Assembly: GCA_002319075.1 (NCBI GenBank)
Contig: NVQB01000001.1
Coordinates: forward strand, 1,116,001 to 1,180,000
Origin: Sphingobacteriaceae bacterium
GTDB lineage: Bacteria > Bacteroidota > Bacteroidia > B-17B0 > Aurantibacillaceae
Length of the DNA stretch: 64,000 bases
Reading direction: 5' to 3'
The notes under the pieces were generated by a model. That model did not search any database. It was not told where the DNA came from and saw only the letters and a list, made by a program, of their open reading frames with translations. The first letter of the stretch is position 1. Each line of letters starts with the position of its first letter. Below, in pieces: positions 42,025-50,577 of the stretch. Made by a program: the position numbers and the translations under genes.

Positions 42025-42297
42025 ATGGAAAAAGAACAATTGAAAGAAGAGTTGAAAGCACAGGTAATAGAATTTTTAAACCTTGCGCCAATGACTGCAG
42101 CGGAGATTAAAGACGATATGCCATTTTTTGGAGAAGGCTTAGGACTTGATTCTATCGACTCGCTGGAGCTTGTTGTGATGTTGAAAAGACAGTACGGGAT
42201 TGACATTCAGGATCCTAAAGAAGGCCGTAAAATCCTGGTCGACATTAATACCATGGCTGACTACGTAGAAAAAAACAGAACAATTCCTGAGCATTAA
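42025..42297 (+). CDS. acyl carrier protein (first module)
   Basis: 90 residues. Phosphopantetheine site S43 in GLGLDSIDSLEL. Near-identical surroundings (FLNLAPM..., FFGEGLGLDSIDSLELVVMLKRQYGI) are found in the ACP at 47277 (LNLEGMKPED, LFGSGLGLDSIDALELIVLLEKNYNV), so the two look like duplicates. It starts the ACP-KS-CLF set at 42025-44534, and is 3 bp upstream of the ketosynthase. Confidence 0.92.
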   Translation: MEKEQLKEELKAQVIEFLNLAPMTAAEIKDDMPFFGEGLGLDSIDSLELVVMLKRQYGIDIQDPKEGRKILVDINTMADYVEKNRTIPEH

Positions 42298-42300
42298 AAC

Positions 42301-43488
42301 GTGAGTAGAATTTTTGTAACTGGAATTGGAGTCATCAGCGCTATCGGGAATAACGTTTCCGAAAATCATGCTGCCCTTAAAGCAGGCAAATGCGGGATGA
42401 GTAGCCTTGAAATGCTATCGTCCAACTTTGCAGACAAACTTCCTTTCGGAGAAGTAAAAATCAGTACTTCTGATTTAAAAGAAAAATTAAAGGCTCATGA
42501 GCCGGGCGTAACACGAACCAGTTTATTGGCTTTGCATGCCTGTGAAGAAGCTTTAAAAGACAGCGGCCTCTCCCTTGCAGATATTCAATCTAAAGACACT
42601 TGTTTAATCGGTGCTAGCACAGTAGGCGGCATGTGCCTTACGGATGAAATGTACCACGATGCAAACGAAAAAACCGTTGGTTCGGAATATCTGGGCTCCT
42701 ACGATTTTGCTTCTGTGAATTTATATTTGCAGGAACGTTACAACATAAATGGCATTGTAAATACAATCAATACCGCTTGCTCTTCCTCCGCAAATGCGAT
42801 TATGTATGGAGCAAGATTAATGAAACAAGGCCTCGCTAAACGCGCCATTGTTGGCGGTGTAGATAGCCTCGCAAAATTTACCATCAACGGATTTAATTCG
42901 CTAGCGATTCTTTCCAACGACATCTGCCGACCTTTCGATGCAGCGCGCAAAGGATTAAATCTTGGCGAAGGCGCAGCTTTTTTAATTTTAGAAAAAGAAG
43001 AAGATTGCTTTGGCAAAAAAATCTATGCCGAACTAACCGGCTATTGTAATGCCAACGACGCCTTTCATCCTTCGTCTTTATCTGATCAAGGTGATGGTCC
43101 CTTCCTGTCTATGCAAGGTGCTTTGAACTTAGCAAATTTAAAACCTGAAGACATTAGTTTTATAAACGCGCATGGAACCGGAACAGAAAATAACGATTCA
43201 GTAGAAAGTACAGCCATGCAACGTATTTTTTCAAAGGTTCCCGATTTCGCATCTACCAAATCCAATATTGGTCACACTCTTGGTGCTGCCGGATCTATTG
43301 AAGCGGTTTATAGTATTTTAAACATTACTCATAACGAAATTTATCCAGGACTTAATTTTTCGACCCCCATGGCAGACAAAGGTTTGAGTCCCGTTACAGA
43401 ATACAAACAAAAAGAGATTCGCCATGTGCTTTCCAATTCTTTTGGATTTGGTGGCAATTGCAGTTCTTTATTATTTTCGAAAGTTTAA
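42301..43488 (+). CDS. beta-ketoacyl-ACP synthase (KAS I/II type), KS subunit of a KS-CLF pair
   Basis: 395 residues from GTG 42301. The catalytic triad is complete: C160 (NTACSSSANAIM), H291 (NAHGTGTEND) and H325 (SNIGHTLGAAGSIE). The protein is followed 2 bp later by a partner that lacks the Cys, as in the ApeO-ApeC heterodimer of aryl polyene systems and in type II polyketide synthases. Its task would be repeated condensation with malonyl-ACP to lengthen the polyene. Close relative of the KS at 47563 (same motif spacing: 131 residues Cys to His, 34 to the second His, against 133 and 35 there). Confidence 0.9.
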   Translation: MSRIFVTGIGVISAIGNNVSENHAALKAGKCGMSSLEMLSSNFADKLPFGEVKISTSDLKEKLKAHEPGVTRTSLLALHACEEALKDSGLSLADIQSKDTCLIGASTVGGMCLTDEMYHDANEKTVGSEYLGSYDFASVNLYLQERYNINGIVNTINTACSSSANAIMYGARLMKQGLAKRAIVGGVDSLAKFTINGFNSLAILSNDICRPFDAARKGLNLGEGAAFLILEKEEDCFGKKIYAELTGYCNANDAFHPSSLSDQGDGPFLSMQGALNLANLKPEDISFINAHGTGTENNDSVESTAMQRIFSKVPDFASTKSNIGHTLGAAGSIEAVYSILNITHNEIYPGLNFSTPMADKGLSPVTEYKQKEIRHVLSNSFGFGGNCSSLLFSKV

Positions 43489-43490
43489 GC

Positions 43491-44534
43491 ATGTTATACA
43501 TTCATCATACTTCCTGCATCTCTGCTCAAAGTACATTTAAAGACCTGGATCTTGAGACCTTGCACGAATCGCATGAAAATAAATTAAAGGCCATTGAACC
43601 CGTTTACGAAGGCATTCCTCCCAACATTCTAAGAAGAATGGGAAAAGCCGTGAAGATCACGGTGGGCGCGGCTCTTCCGCTGGTGAACAAAACATACAAA
43701 CTCGACGGAATCATTATTGGCACAGCGAATGGTGGTATGGAAGATTGTATTAAATTTATGAACCAGATCATAGAATATAACGAAGGTCTGCTAACTCCCG
43801 CCAATTTTGTACAAAGCACACCCAATGGACTCGCGGCGCAATTAGGTTTATTAAAACAAAACAAAGGCTATAACATCACGCACGTGCATCGTGGACATTC
43901 CTTTGAAAATGCAATTATTGATGCAAAACTTCTTTTGGAAGAATATCCCCACAATGTTTATTTGCTGGGTGCTGCAGACGAGATTTCCTCTTATAATTTT
44001 AATGTCGACTTTTTAGGCGGCTGGTACAAAAAAGAAACCGTTTCCAACAAAGATCTTTATACTGTTGATTCTCCCGCCAGTATTGCGGGAGAAGGGGCAA
44101 CCATGTTTATAGTAAGCGCTGATAAAAAAGATGCTGTTGCAGAATTAAAAGCCATACATACTTTGCACAGCACAGATGCCCGTTATGTGAACACAGAATT
44201 AAAGTCTTTCTTACAAGAACACTTAAAAGGAGAAAGTCCGGATATGCTGATCACCGGCGAAAACGGAGATAACCGTTTTACCCACTTTTACGAAGATGCT
44301 GAAAAACTAATGCATGAGGAAACTACGATTTTGCGTTTTAAACACATGAGCGGAGAATATCCCACTGCGTCGGGACAAGCTGTGTGGCTGGCCTGCCAAA
44401 TTTTACAAGGCCAGGCTATTCCAAAGCACACGATCAAAAAAGAAGGGACAGGAAACAACTTCAAAAACATTCTTATTTACAATAATTATAAAGGGTTGCA
44501 ACATAGTTTTATGCTTCTTACCAATAATTTATAG
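43491..44534 (+). CDS. chain-length-factor-like ketosynthase paralogue (no active-site Cys)
   Basis: 347 residues from ATG 43491, 2 bp after the KS stop. A longer frame from 43458 would overlap the KS and lacks the LYIHHTSCISAQ-type opening shared with the other CLF. It keeps the thiolase fold (IIIGTANGGMEDC, PANFVQSTPNGLAAQLGL, HMSGEYPTASGQAVWLA). The nucleophile region reads THVHRGHSFENAIID, with Gly135 at the Cys position. It is therefore a catalytically dead partner that likely sets chain length or gates the tunnel. The motif VH-x3-SFE-x-A is shared with the CLF at 48755. Confidence 0.82.
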   Translation: MLYIHHTSCISAQSTFKDLDLETLHESHENKLKAIEPVYEGIPPNILRRMGKAVKITVGAALPLVNKTYKLDGIIIGTANGGMEDCIKFMNQIIEYNEGLLTPANFVQSTPNGLAAQLGLLKQNKGYNITHVHRGHSFENAIIDAKLLLEEYPHNVYLLGAADEISSYNFNVDFLGGWYKKETVSNKDLYTVDSPASIAGEGATMFIVSADKKDAVAELKAIHTLHSTDARYVNTELKSFLQEHLKGESPDMLITGENGDNRFTHFYEDAEKLMHEETTILRFKHMSGEYPTASGQAVWLACQILQGQAIPKHTIKKEGTGNNFKNILIYNNYKGLQHSFMLLTNNL

Positions 44535-44602
44535 AAACAGATGACTATCGTTGAATCAAAGTTTTTTAAATTAATCGTATTTTAGATTCTTAATTTTAAG
44601 CT

Positions 44603-45049
44603 ATGCAAGCTCCTTTGGTTTCCAAAGAAAATATAACAGAATACATCCCACAAGCGCATCCGATTGTGATGATTGACACCTTGACTTATTGTGAAGGCGA
44701 CACCACAAAAACCACTTTCAAGGTAGAAGAAGGAAACATTTTTGTAAAGAACGGCATTCTTCACGAACCCGGAATTATTGAGAACATCGCTCAGACTGCC
44801 GCCGCCAAAGCGGGTTACGAAGTCAAAAAATTAGGCGCCGAACCTTTGTTGGGATTTATAGGAGCGGTGAAAGATCTTAAAATCCATGCTTTTCCTAAAG
44901 TGGGAGATGTTTTAGAAACAACGGTTGTTATAAAAACGGAAATCATGGGTGTGACTTTAATAGAAGGAAGTTCTGTTTGCAATGGGGTTAAAATAGCGGA
45001 CTGCGAAATGAAAATATTTATTCAAAGACCCGATCAAGCTAGTATCTAA
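44603..45049 (+). CDS. hotdog-fold 3-hydroxyacyl-ACP dehydratase (ApeP-like)
   Basis: 148 residues. Single hotdog domain with IPQAHPIVMIDTLT at the start (the place of the FabZ/FabA opening HR-P-LLVD) and KNGILHEPGIIENIAQTAAAKAGYE (about 49-72). The latter corresponds to the G-x-L-P ... IE-x-MAQ stretch of the ApeP-type dehydratases in aryl polyene clusters, with E60 as probable acid. It should remove water to give each double bond of the polyene. A weak promoter-like TATTTTAG (44578-44585) lies in the 68-bp gap ahead, the largest break in this part of the cluster. It is 2 bp upstream of the thioesterase. Confidence 0.8.
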   Translation: MQAPLVSKENITEYIPQAHPIVMIDTLTYCEGDTTKTTFKVEEGNIFVKNGILHEPGIIENIAQTAAAKAGYEVKKLGAEPLLGFIGAVKDLKIHAFPKVGDVLETTVVIKTEIMGVTLIEGSSVCNGVKIADCEMKIFIQRPDQASI

Positions 45050-45051
45050 TT

Positions 45052-45474
45052 ATGTCAAGATCTTTAACACACACGAGTTTTGTACACATCCGTTTTAGCG
45101 AGTGTGATCCCTTAAACATTGTCTGGCACGGAAACTATGTAAAATATTTTGAAGACGGTCGCGAGGCTTTTGGAAAAGCACATCAGTTTTCTTACGGAGA
45201 ACTCTATACTCAGAACGGGGTTTCTGTTCCTTTGGTGCATATGGAAATGGATTTTAAACGCTCAGTGAGTTTTGGCGAAACCATTCGTGTGGAAACAAAA
45301 ATGGTGGATAATCCAGCCGCTAAAATAGTTTTTGAATACAAATTGTTTAACGACAAAAACGAGATTCTTTGCACAGGCAAAACCATACAGGCCTTTGTGA
45401 ATATGGAAAAGAAAGAACTCCTGATCACCATGCCTCCGTTTTTTGAAGCCTGGAAAGAAAAGCATTTAAAATAA
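45052..45474 (+). CDS. acyl-CoA/ACP thioesterase, 4-hydroxybenzoyl-CoA thioesterase family
   Basis: 140 residues, YbgC/FadM-like hotdog thioesterase. Signature FSECDPLNIVWHGNYVKYFEDGREAF, with D19 as the catalytic Asp. ApeK-type thioesterases sit in the same place in aryl polyene clusters. It could release the finished polyene or edit wrongly loaded ACPs. In flexirubin synthesis release is expected to be by esterification, so an editing role is as likely. 3 bp from the next ketosynthase. Confidence 0.85.
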   Translation: MSRSLTHTSFVHIRFSECDPLNIVWHGNYVKYFEDGREAFGKAHQFSYGELYTQNGVSVPLVHMEMDFKRSVSFGETIRVETKMVDNPAAKIVFEYKLFNDKNEILCTGKTIQAFVNMEKKELLITMPPFFEAWKEKHLK

Positions 45475-45477
45475 AGT

Positions 45478-46617
45478 ATGAGTGTTTTTTTCGGAGCGCA
45501 TAACATCATCAGTCCACTTGGCTTTACCAGCCGTGAAAACTTCGATGCGCTTCTGAATGGAAAATCCGCACTCAAAAAAAAATCTTTCCCTTTTTCAGAA
45601 AAAGAAATCTTCTGCTCCACTCTGGAAGAATCGGAAGTAGACAAAAGATTTTCAAAACTTGGAAATGCAAAAAACTTCACGCATCTCGAAAAACTCTCTA
45701 TCCTTTCTGTAAAAGATGTGGTGGATCAATCGGGGATTGATCTCTCCGACAAAAACAATCTCCTCATTGTATCTACTACGAAAGGCAACATTGATATTTT
45801 AGAAAATAACTATCCCCATCTTCCTCAAAAACGTGCATATTTAACAGAGTTTGCGAAAATCGTTGGCGATTTTTTTAAGTCGGTAAATACACCTATCGTT
45901 GTTTCGAATGCCTGCATTTCCGGACTTCTTGCCATTATTATTGCAAAACGTTTTATAGACGCAGATAAATATAAAAACATCATTGTCTGCGGTGCAGATC
46001 TGGTTTCTGAATTTACCTTATCCGGTTTTAAATCTTTTAATGCCATGAGCGACGAAGCCTGTAAACCTTTCGACGCCAATCGTACCGGTATTAATTTGGG
46101 CGAAGCTGTTGCGAGTATTCTTCTTAGCTATGATAAACTTAGCAACATTCAAATCATTTCCGGAGCAAGCGCCAATGACGCCAATCATATTTCAGGACCA
46201 TCACGCAATGGCGACGGACTTTACCAGGCTGTTACAGAAACGTTAGCAAAAGCAAATAAAACAAATGTTGATTTTATTTCAGCGCATGGCACGGCAACCG
46301 AATACAATGACGAAATGGAATCTATTGCTTTTTCAAGAGCGGGCATCAGCTCTTCACCTTTAAATAGTTTAAAAGGGTATTACGGTCATACTTTAGGAAC
46401 GGCGGGTGTTTTAGAGAGCATTATTTCTATTTTATCGCTCCAGGAAAATACACTCATAAAATCTATGGGTTTTGAGATTCCCGGTACCAGCCAGGTTTTA
46501 AACATGATCACCAAAACAGAAACTAAAGATCCGATAGCTATCGGATTAAAAACCTGCTTAAAAACAACGTCCGGATTTGGAGGATGTAATGCAGCGGCTA
46601 TTTTTGAAAAACTATAA
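45478..46617 (+). CDS. beta-ketoacyl-ACP synthase, third KAS of the cluster
   Basis: 379 residues. Triad C146 (VSNACISGLLAIIIAK), H270 (SAHGTATEYND) and H304 (GYYGHTLGTAGVLE). It is more divergent than the KS at 42301 and 47563: the nucleophile elbow is ACISG rather than ACSS, and the N-terminal part is shorter. It is followed with no gap by a half-length KS-like protein, so the pair may be a second kind of KS-partner unit. Possible tasks are making the beta-ketoacyl substrate for DarB or a specific elongation step. The C-terminus (TSGFGGCNAAAIFEKL) is standard. Confidence 0.82.
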   Translation: MSVFFGAHNIISPLGFTSRENFDALLNGKSALKKKSFPFSEKEIFCSTLEESEVDKRFSKLGNAKNFTHLEKLSILSVKDVVDQSGIDLSDKNNLLIVSTTKGNIDILENNYPHLPQKRAYLTEFAKIVGDFFKSVNTPIVVSNACISGLLAIIIAKRFIDADKYKNIIVCGADLVSEFTLSGFKSFNAMSDEACKPFDANRTGINLGEAVASILLSYDKLSNIQIISGASANDANHISGPSRNGDGLYQAVTETLAKANKTNVDFISAHGTATEYNDEMESIAFSRAGISSSPLNSLKGYYGHTLGTAGVLESIISILSLQENTLIKSMGFEIPGTSQVLNMITKTETKDPIAIGLKTCLKTTSGFGGCNAAAIFEKL

Positions 46618-47274
46618 GTGGAAACAAGTATACTTTCATATTGCAAAATTAAAAACAACTCCGTTTGGATCAACGGTACACTGGTAGCGCAGGCAGAGAC
46701 TAATGAAGAGGCTACAACATTTTTAGCGACCCTTTATAAAACCAATGAACTGAATTATCCTAAATTTTTTAAAATGGATAAACTTTGCAAGCTTGGAGTA
46801 CTTACTACTGAACTTGTGATCCGCAGTATTCAAGACTTTTCCGATATTCCAAAAAACAAAATAGCATTGGTTTTTTCAAATAGTGCATCCAGTTTAGAAA
46901 CAGATAGAACACACGCTAAAACTATAGCTGACAAAGAAAATTATTTTCCAAGTCCCTCCGTTTTTGTGTATACACTTGCCAACATTGTGATTGGTGAAAT
47001 TGCCATCAAACATAAAATAACCGGAGAAAATGCTTTTTTTGTTTCTGAAAAATTTGATGCAGAACTTATGGCTTCTTACACGGCTACATTATTGCAGGAT
47101 ACAGCTACTACCACTGTATTAGCAGGCTGGATCAACGTTGACGGTCCCGATTTAGAAGCCTTTGTATATTGCGTTAAAAATCTTAATTTTAAACAGGAAA
47201 AAAATACCGGAAATCCTGACGCTTATCAGCAGGAACACAATTCAAAAAACATACATTATTTATATAGTTTATAG
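46618..47274 (+). CDS. half-length ketosynthase-like protein, no catalytic residues
   Basis: 218 residues from a GTG at 46618 that touches the upstream stop. The fold of the N-terminal half of a KAS is recognisable: KIALVFSNSASSLETDRTH, the FPSPSVFVYTLANIVIGEIAIKHKITGEN segment (as in P-x-x-F-x-x-x-x-x-N-x-x-G-x-x-A), FFVSEKFDAELMASYTATLL and TTTVLAGWINVD. It ends where the C-terminal half with both His residues would begin, and there is no Cys at the nucleophile position. The frame is clean and the stop is followed 2 bp later by an ACP, so it is a real small gene, not a broken one. A structural partner for the KS at 45478 is the best guess. Confidence 0.72.
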   Translation: METSILSYCKIKNNSVWINGTLVAQAETNEEATTFLATLYKTNELNYPKFFKMDKLCKLGVLTTELVIRSIQDFSDIPKNKIALVFSNSASSLETDRTHAKTIADKENYFPSPSVFVYTLANIVIGEIAIKHKITGENAFFVSEKFDAELMASYTATLLQDTATTTVLAGWINVDGPDLEAFVYCVKNLNFKQEKNTGNPDAYQQEHNSKNIHYLYSL

Positions 47275-47276
47275 AC

Positions 47277-47537
47277 ATGGAAGTACAGGAAATAGTGACA
47301 AATTTGAAATCACAAATTATTGAGCAATTAAATCTGGAAGGAATGAAGCCCGAAGATATAGATACTGATGCGCCCTTATTTGGATCAGGTCTGGGACTTG
47401 ACTCTATTGATGCCCTGGAACTTATTGTACTTCTTGAAAAAAATTACAATGTTAAGATTGAAGATCCTAAAGAATCGAAAGCGATTTTTGCCTCTGTAAA
47501 AACAATGGCCGATTACATTGCTGTTCATTCAAAATAA
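47277..47537 (+). CDS. acyl carrier protein (second module)
   Basis: 86 residues; phosphopantetheine site S43 in GLGLDSIDALEL. It is a close paralogue of the ACP at 42025 and opens the second ACP-KS-CLF set (47277-49813). Both lead into KS genes with similar starts. It lies 2 bp after the half-KS gene. Confidence 0.92.
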   Translation: MEVQEIVTNLKSQIIEQLNLEGMKPEDIDTDAPLFGSGLGLDSIDALELIVLLEKNYNVKIEDPKESKAIFASVKTMADYIAVHSK

Positions 47538-47562
47538 AAATTTCTTTATTTTTTCTTAATTC

Positions 47563-48753
47563 ATGTCAACCCGCGTTCATATAACAGGAATGGGAATAAT
47601 TTCAGCCATTGGTGATTCTGTAGAGGAGTCTTTTCAATCGCTGAGCACCTGTAAAACCGGCATTGGCAAGCTGAATTATTTACAAACGAATCATAAAGAG
47701 GAATTTGTTTGCGGAGAAGTAAAACACACCAACGAAGAATTAAACAAAATCGCCGGAACAGAAAATTATAACCGCACAACCGTTCTTGGCCTCATCGCGG
47801 CCAAAGAGGCGATTCACAACGCAGGGATAAAAAACATTAAAGAAGTGCGTACGGGTTTTATTTCTTCTACCACCGTAGCAGGTATGTCGCATTCAGAATT
47901 AGTATACAAAGATTTTTTCGAAAACAGAACCGATGAAAATTTTATTGATACCCATTTCAGTGGCGTAAGCACCAACGAAATTGCCGCACACTTGGGCATT
48001 GATGAATTTGTGACAACAATCAGTACCGCCTGTTCGTCTGCAGCCAACGCTGTGATGCTCGGAGCAAGATTGATTAAAAACAATATGTTAGATCGCGTTA
48101 TTGTGGGCGGTGTAGATGCACTTTCAAAATTTACGTTGAATGGATTTAATACATTAATGATTCTTGATACGCAATGGTGCAAACCTTTTGACGAAAACCG
48201 CAAAGGTCTGAACCTTGGTGAAGGTGCTGCTTACCTCGTTTTAGAATCGGAAGAACAAGTTAAAAAATCCGGCAAAAAAAGTCTGGCCATTTTAAGTGGT
48301 TATGGAAACGCGAACGATGCCTACCATCAAACAGCATCTTCCGCTGAAGGTCACGGTGCTTTTTTAGCGATGAAAAAAGCTTTCCAGGTTTCCGGATTAG
48401 ACCCTCAAAGTATCAGTTACATCAACGCTCACGGTACCGGAACACCCAATAACGACTCTTCTGAAGGTATTGCGATGCAGACTATTTTTGAAAATAAAGT
48501 TCCGAAATTCAGTTCAACCAAAGCTTATACAGGTCATACACTGGCGGCGGCTGCCGGCATTGAGGCTGTAATTTCTATCTTGTCGCTGCAGAACAATATG
48601 ATCTTTCCTTGTTTAAACAGATCTGAACAAATGAAAGATTTAACCATCACACCCGTAGATAATCTGGAAAAAGGCGTGCAGTTAAACCATGTGATGTCTA
48701 ACTCTTTTGGTTTCGGCGGCAATTGTTCCACTCTCATTTTCAGTAAAAATTAA
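47563..48753 (+). CDS. beta-ketoacyl-ACP synthase (KAS I/II type), KS subunit of second KS-CLF pair
   Basis: 396 residues. Triad C157 (STACSSAANAVMLG), H290 (NAHGTGTPNND) and H325 (AYTGHTLAAAAGIEA). It is clearly related to the KS at 42301: both start with a V/I-TG-G-ISAIG motif and share GGVD(S/A)L-KFT-NGFN and NLGEGAA(F/Y)L-LE. The CLF gene follows 1 bp later. Two KS-CLF pairs imply that two chain types or two phases of growth are handled separately, for example the aryl polyene and the alkyl chains of the resorcinol. Confidence 0.9.
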   Translation: MSTRVHITGMGIISAIGDSVEESFQSLSTCKTGIGKLNYLQTNHKEEFVCGEVKHTNEELNKIAGTENYNRTTVLGLIAAKEAIHNAGIKNIKEVRTGFISSTTVAGMSHSELVYKDFFENRTDENFIDTHFSGVSTNEIAAHLGIDEFVTTISTACSSAANAVMLGARLIKNNMLDRVIVGGVDALSKFTLNGFNTLMILDTQWCKPFDENRKGLNLGEGAAYLVLESEEQVKKSGKKSLAILSGYGNANDAYHQTASSAEGHGAFLAMKKAFQVSGLDPQSISYINAHGTGTPNNDSSEGIAMQTIFENKVPKFSSTKAYTGHTLAAAAGIEAVISILSLQNNMIFPCLNRSEQMKDLTITPVDNLEKGVQLNHVMSNSFGFGGNCSTLIFSKN

Positions 48754-48754
48754 G

Positions 48755-49813
48755 ATGGAAGCCTACATCAATTCACAAGCCTGTATTTCGCATCATAATA
48801 CCATCAGTGATGATTTCTTTTTTGAAGAAATTCCTGCTACTCCCTCTTCTAATTTACTTTACGTCACCGCACCTGATTACAAAAATTATATACCGGCCAA
48901 TAGCATTCGTCGCGCTTCACATATTTTAAAAATGGGGATCAGCGCGGGCCTCATGTGCCTGCGCAATTCCGGAGAAGAAAAAACAGACGCGATCATTGTT
49001 GGTACAGCCATGGGCTGTTTTGAAGATACCGATAAGTTTTTACGTTCAATAGATGAGAATAATGAACGGATGCTCACCCCTACTTCCTTTATTCAATCGA
49101 CGCACAATACTGTTGCCGGGCAACTAGCTTTATTAGTAAAATGTCACGGATATAATTTCACCTACGTCCATCAGAATTTATCTTTCGAATATGCTTTGTT
49201 GGATGCTTTACTCTTATTAAAAGAAGATGAGGCAAAAACTATTTTAGTTGGAGGAGTAGATGAATTAATTCCACCATTGGTTGAATTATTTGAAAGAGCA
49301 GGGCACATAAAAAAAACACCTGATCTCCACGAGCCTCTGTGGTCAAGCACCAGCAAAGGGTATGTAGCAGGAGAAGGAGCCGCTTTTTTTAATCTTAGTA
49401 AAACAGTAACGGATAAAAGTATTGCCAAAATAAATGGCCTAAAAACCTTTCAAAGGATTTCAGATTCAACTACTCTTCTCGAGCAAAGTCAAACTTTTTT
49501 AAAAGAACTTGGCTTAAAGCTGGAAGATATGAGTCTTATTTTAAGTGGCATAAATGGTGATTCAGAAAAAGACCGGCACTTAACAGAGTTGGAATCTAAA
49601 ATAGACCTGCCTTTCGCCTACTTCAAACACTTTTGCGGAGAGTATTTTACCTCTGGCGGTTTTGCTTTGTGGTTCGCTGCTTCCATCATTCAAAAACAAC
49701 TGGTGCCCCAGGCGGCAACAAGAGACGAGGCTCCAAAAAAAGTCAAACACATTCTTATCATTAATCAGTACCAGGATGCCCTCTACTCTATGATTTGTGT
49801 TTCGCAATGTTAA
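48755..49813 (+). CDS. chain-length-factor-like ketosynthase paralogue, second pair
   Basis: 352 residues from ATG 48755, which leaves a 1-bp gap to the KS stop; a frame from 48707 would overlap the KS and has no family match. The nucleophile region is FTYVHQNLSFEYALLD, with Asn141 where the Cys should be. Conserved with the first CLF: AIIVGTAMGCFEDTDKF, TPTSFIQSTHNTVAGQLALL, FKHFCGEYFTSGGFALWFAA. It should be an inactive partner of the KS at 47563. It overlaps the deacetylase gene by 7 bp. Confidence 0.82.
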   Translation: MEAYINSQACISHHNTISDDFFFEEIPATPSSNLLYVTAPDYKNYIPANSIRRASHILKMGISAGLMCLRNSGEEKTDAIIVGTAMGCFEDTDKFLRSIDENNERMLTPTSFIQSTHNTVAGQLALLVKCHGYNFTYVHQNLSFEYALLDALLLLKEDEAKTILVGGVDELIPPLVELFERAGHIKKTPDLHEPLWSSTSKGYVAGEGAAFFNLSKTVTDKSIAKINGLKTFQRISDSTTLLEQSQTFLKELGLKLEDMSLILSGINGDSEKDRHLTELESKIDLPFAYFKHFCGEYFTSGGFALWFAASIIQKQLVPQAATRDEAPKKVKHILIINQYQDALYSMICVSQC

Positions 49814-50577
49814 GACATCGAAACATACTTATTCTTTTTCAAATTATTTTTGTCGCATTGATTTTACTGGATATCCGTTACAACGTTTCCTGGATCATTT
49901 ATGTGCTGACCTTTTTAATTTTTTCGCTAATCGAGTTTTACGGCGCTTATTTTATCCACTCCAATTTTCACTTAACTGCCGTTTGTAAAACAGAGACTGC
50001 TGAAAAAATAATCGCATTAAGCTTTGATGATGGTCCTGTAGATGAAACGGAAAAAGTTCTGAAGGTTTTAAAAGAGTTTGATGTCAAAGCTACTTTTTTT
50101 TGCATTGGACAGCGTATTGCCGGAAAAGAAACTATTTTAGAGAAAATTAACTCAGAGGGCCACTTAATAGGTAATCACAGCTATTCCCACAGTTTTTTCT
50201 TCGACTTTAAAACAAAATCTGCCTTTATCAAAGACCTGGAACTCTGCAACAATTTAGTTTTTAAAGTAATTCAAAAGAAACCGAATTTTTTTCGTCCACC
50301 GTACGGGGTAACAACACCCGCACTTTCACGAGCTACAAAAACAATGAATTTTGACGTTATCGGCTGGAATATCCGTTCACTCGACACCAGCATTCAGAAC
50401 AAAGAAACAGTTCTTCAACGCATTAAAGACAGGCTACAACCCGGATCCATCCTGCTTATGCACGACACCGTAACTGGCATAGATCTTGTATTAAAACAAG
50501 TACTAATTCACTTAAAAGAACAAAATTACAGAGTAGTTCCATTGGATCAGCTCATTCAAAAAAAAGCTTATGCCTAA
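49807..50577 (+). CDS. membrane-anchored polysaccharide deacetylase (NodB-like, CE4)
   Basis: 256 residues from ATG 49807 (an alternative start at 49795 adds 4 residues and a longer overlap). Two N-terminal membrane helices (ILILFQIIFVALILLDI and WIIYVLTFLIFSLIEFYGAYF), then a NodB domain: ALSFDDGPVDETEKVL (catalytic Asp pair), GNHSYSHSF (metal His pair), FFRPPYGVTTPA and ILLMHDTV. It removes an N-acyl group from a sugar or similar amide. Such genes recur in pigment clusters of this type; what it deacetylates there is not known. It overlaps the upstream CLF by 7 bp and the LolA gene by 8. Confidence 0.85.
   Translation: MLRHRNILILFQIIFVALILLDIRYNVSWIIYVLTFLIFSLIEFYGAYFIHSNFHLTAVCKTETAEKIIALSFDDGPVDETEKVLKVLKEFDVKATFFCIGQRIAGKETILEKINSEGHLIGNHSYSHSFFFDFKTKSAFIKDLELCNNLVFKVIQKKPNFFRPPYGVTTPALSRATKTMNFDVIGWNIRSLDTSIQNKETVLQRIKDRLQPGSILLMHDTVTGIDLVLKQVLIHLKEQNYRVVPLDQLIQKKAYA

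Noticed and set aside
45210-45680. 156-residue minus-strand ORF over the thioesterase and KS genes
   Set aside because: Antisense to two well-supported genes in an unbroken plus-strand operon.
46618-47274. Pseudogene of a ketosynthase
   Set aside because: Clean frame, tight spacing to both neighbours and no trailing KS remnant before the ACP.
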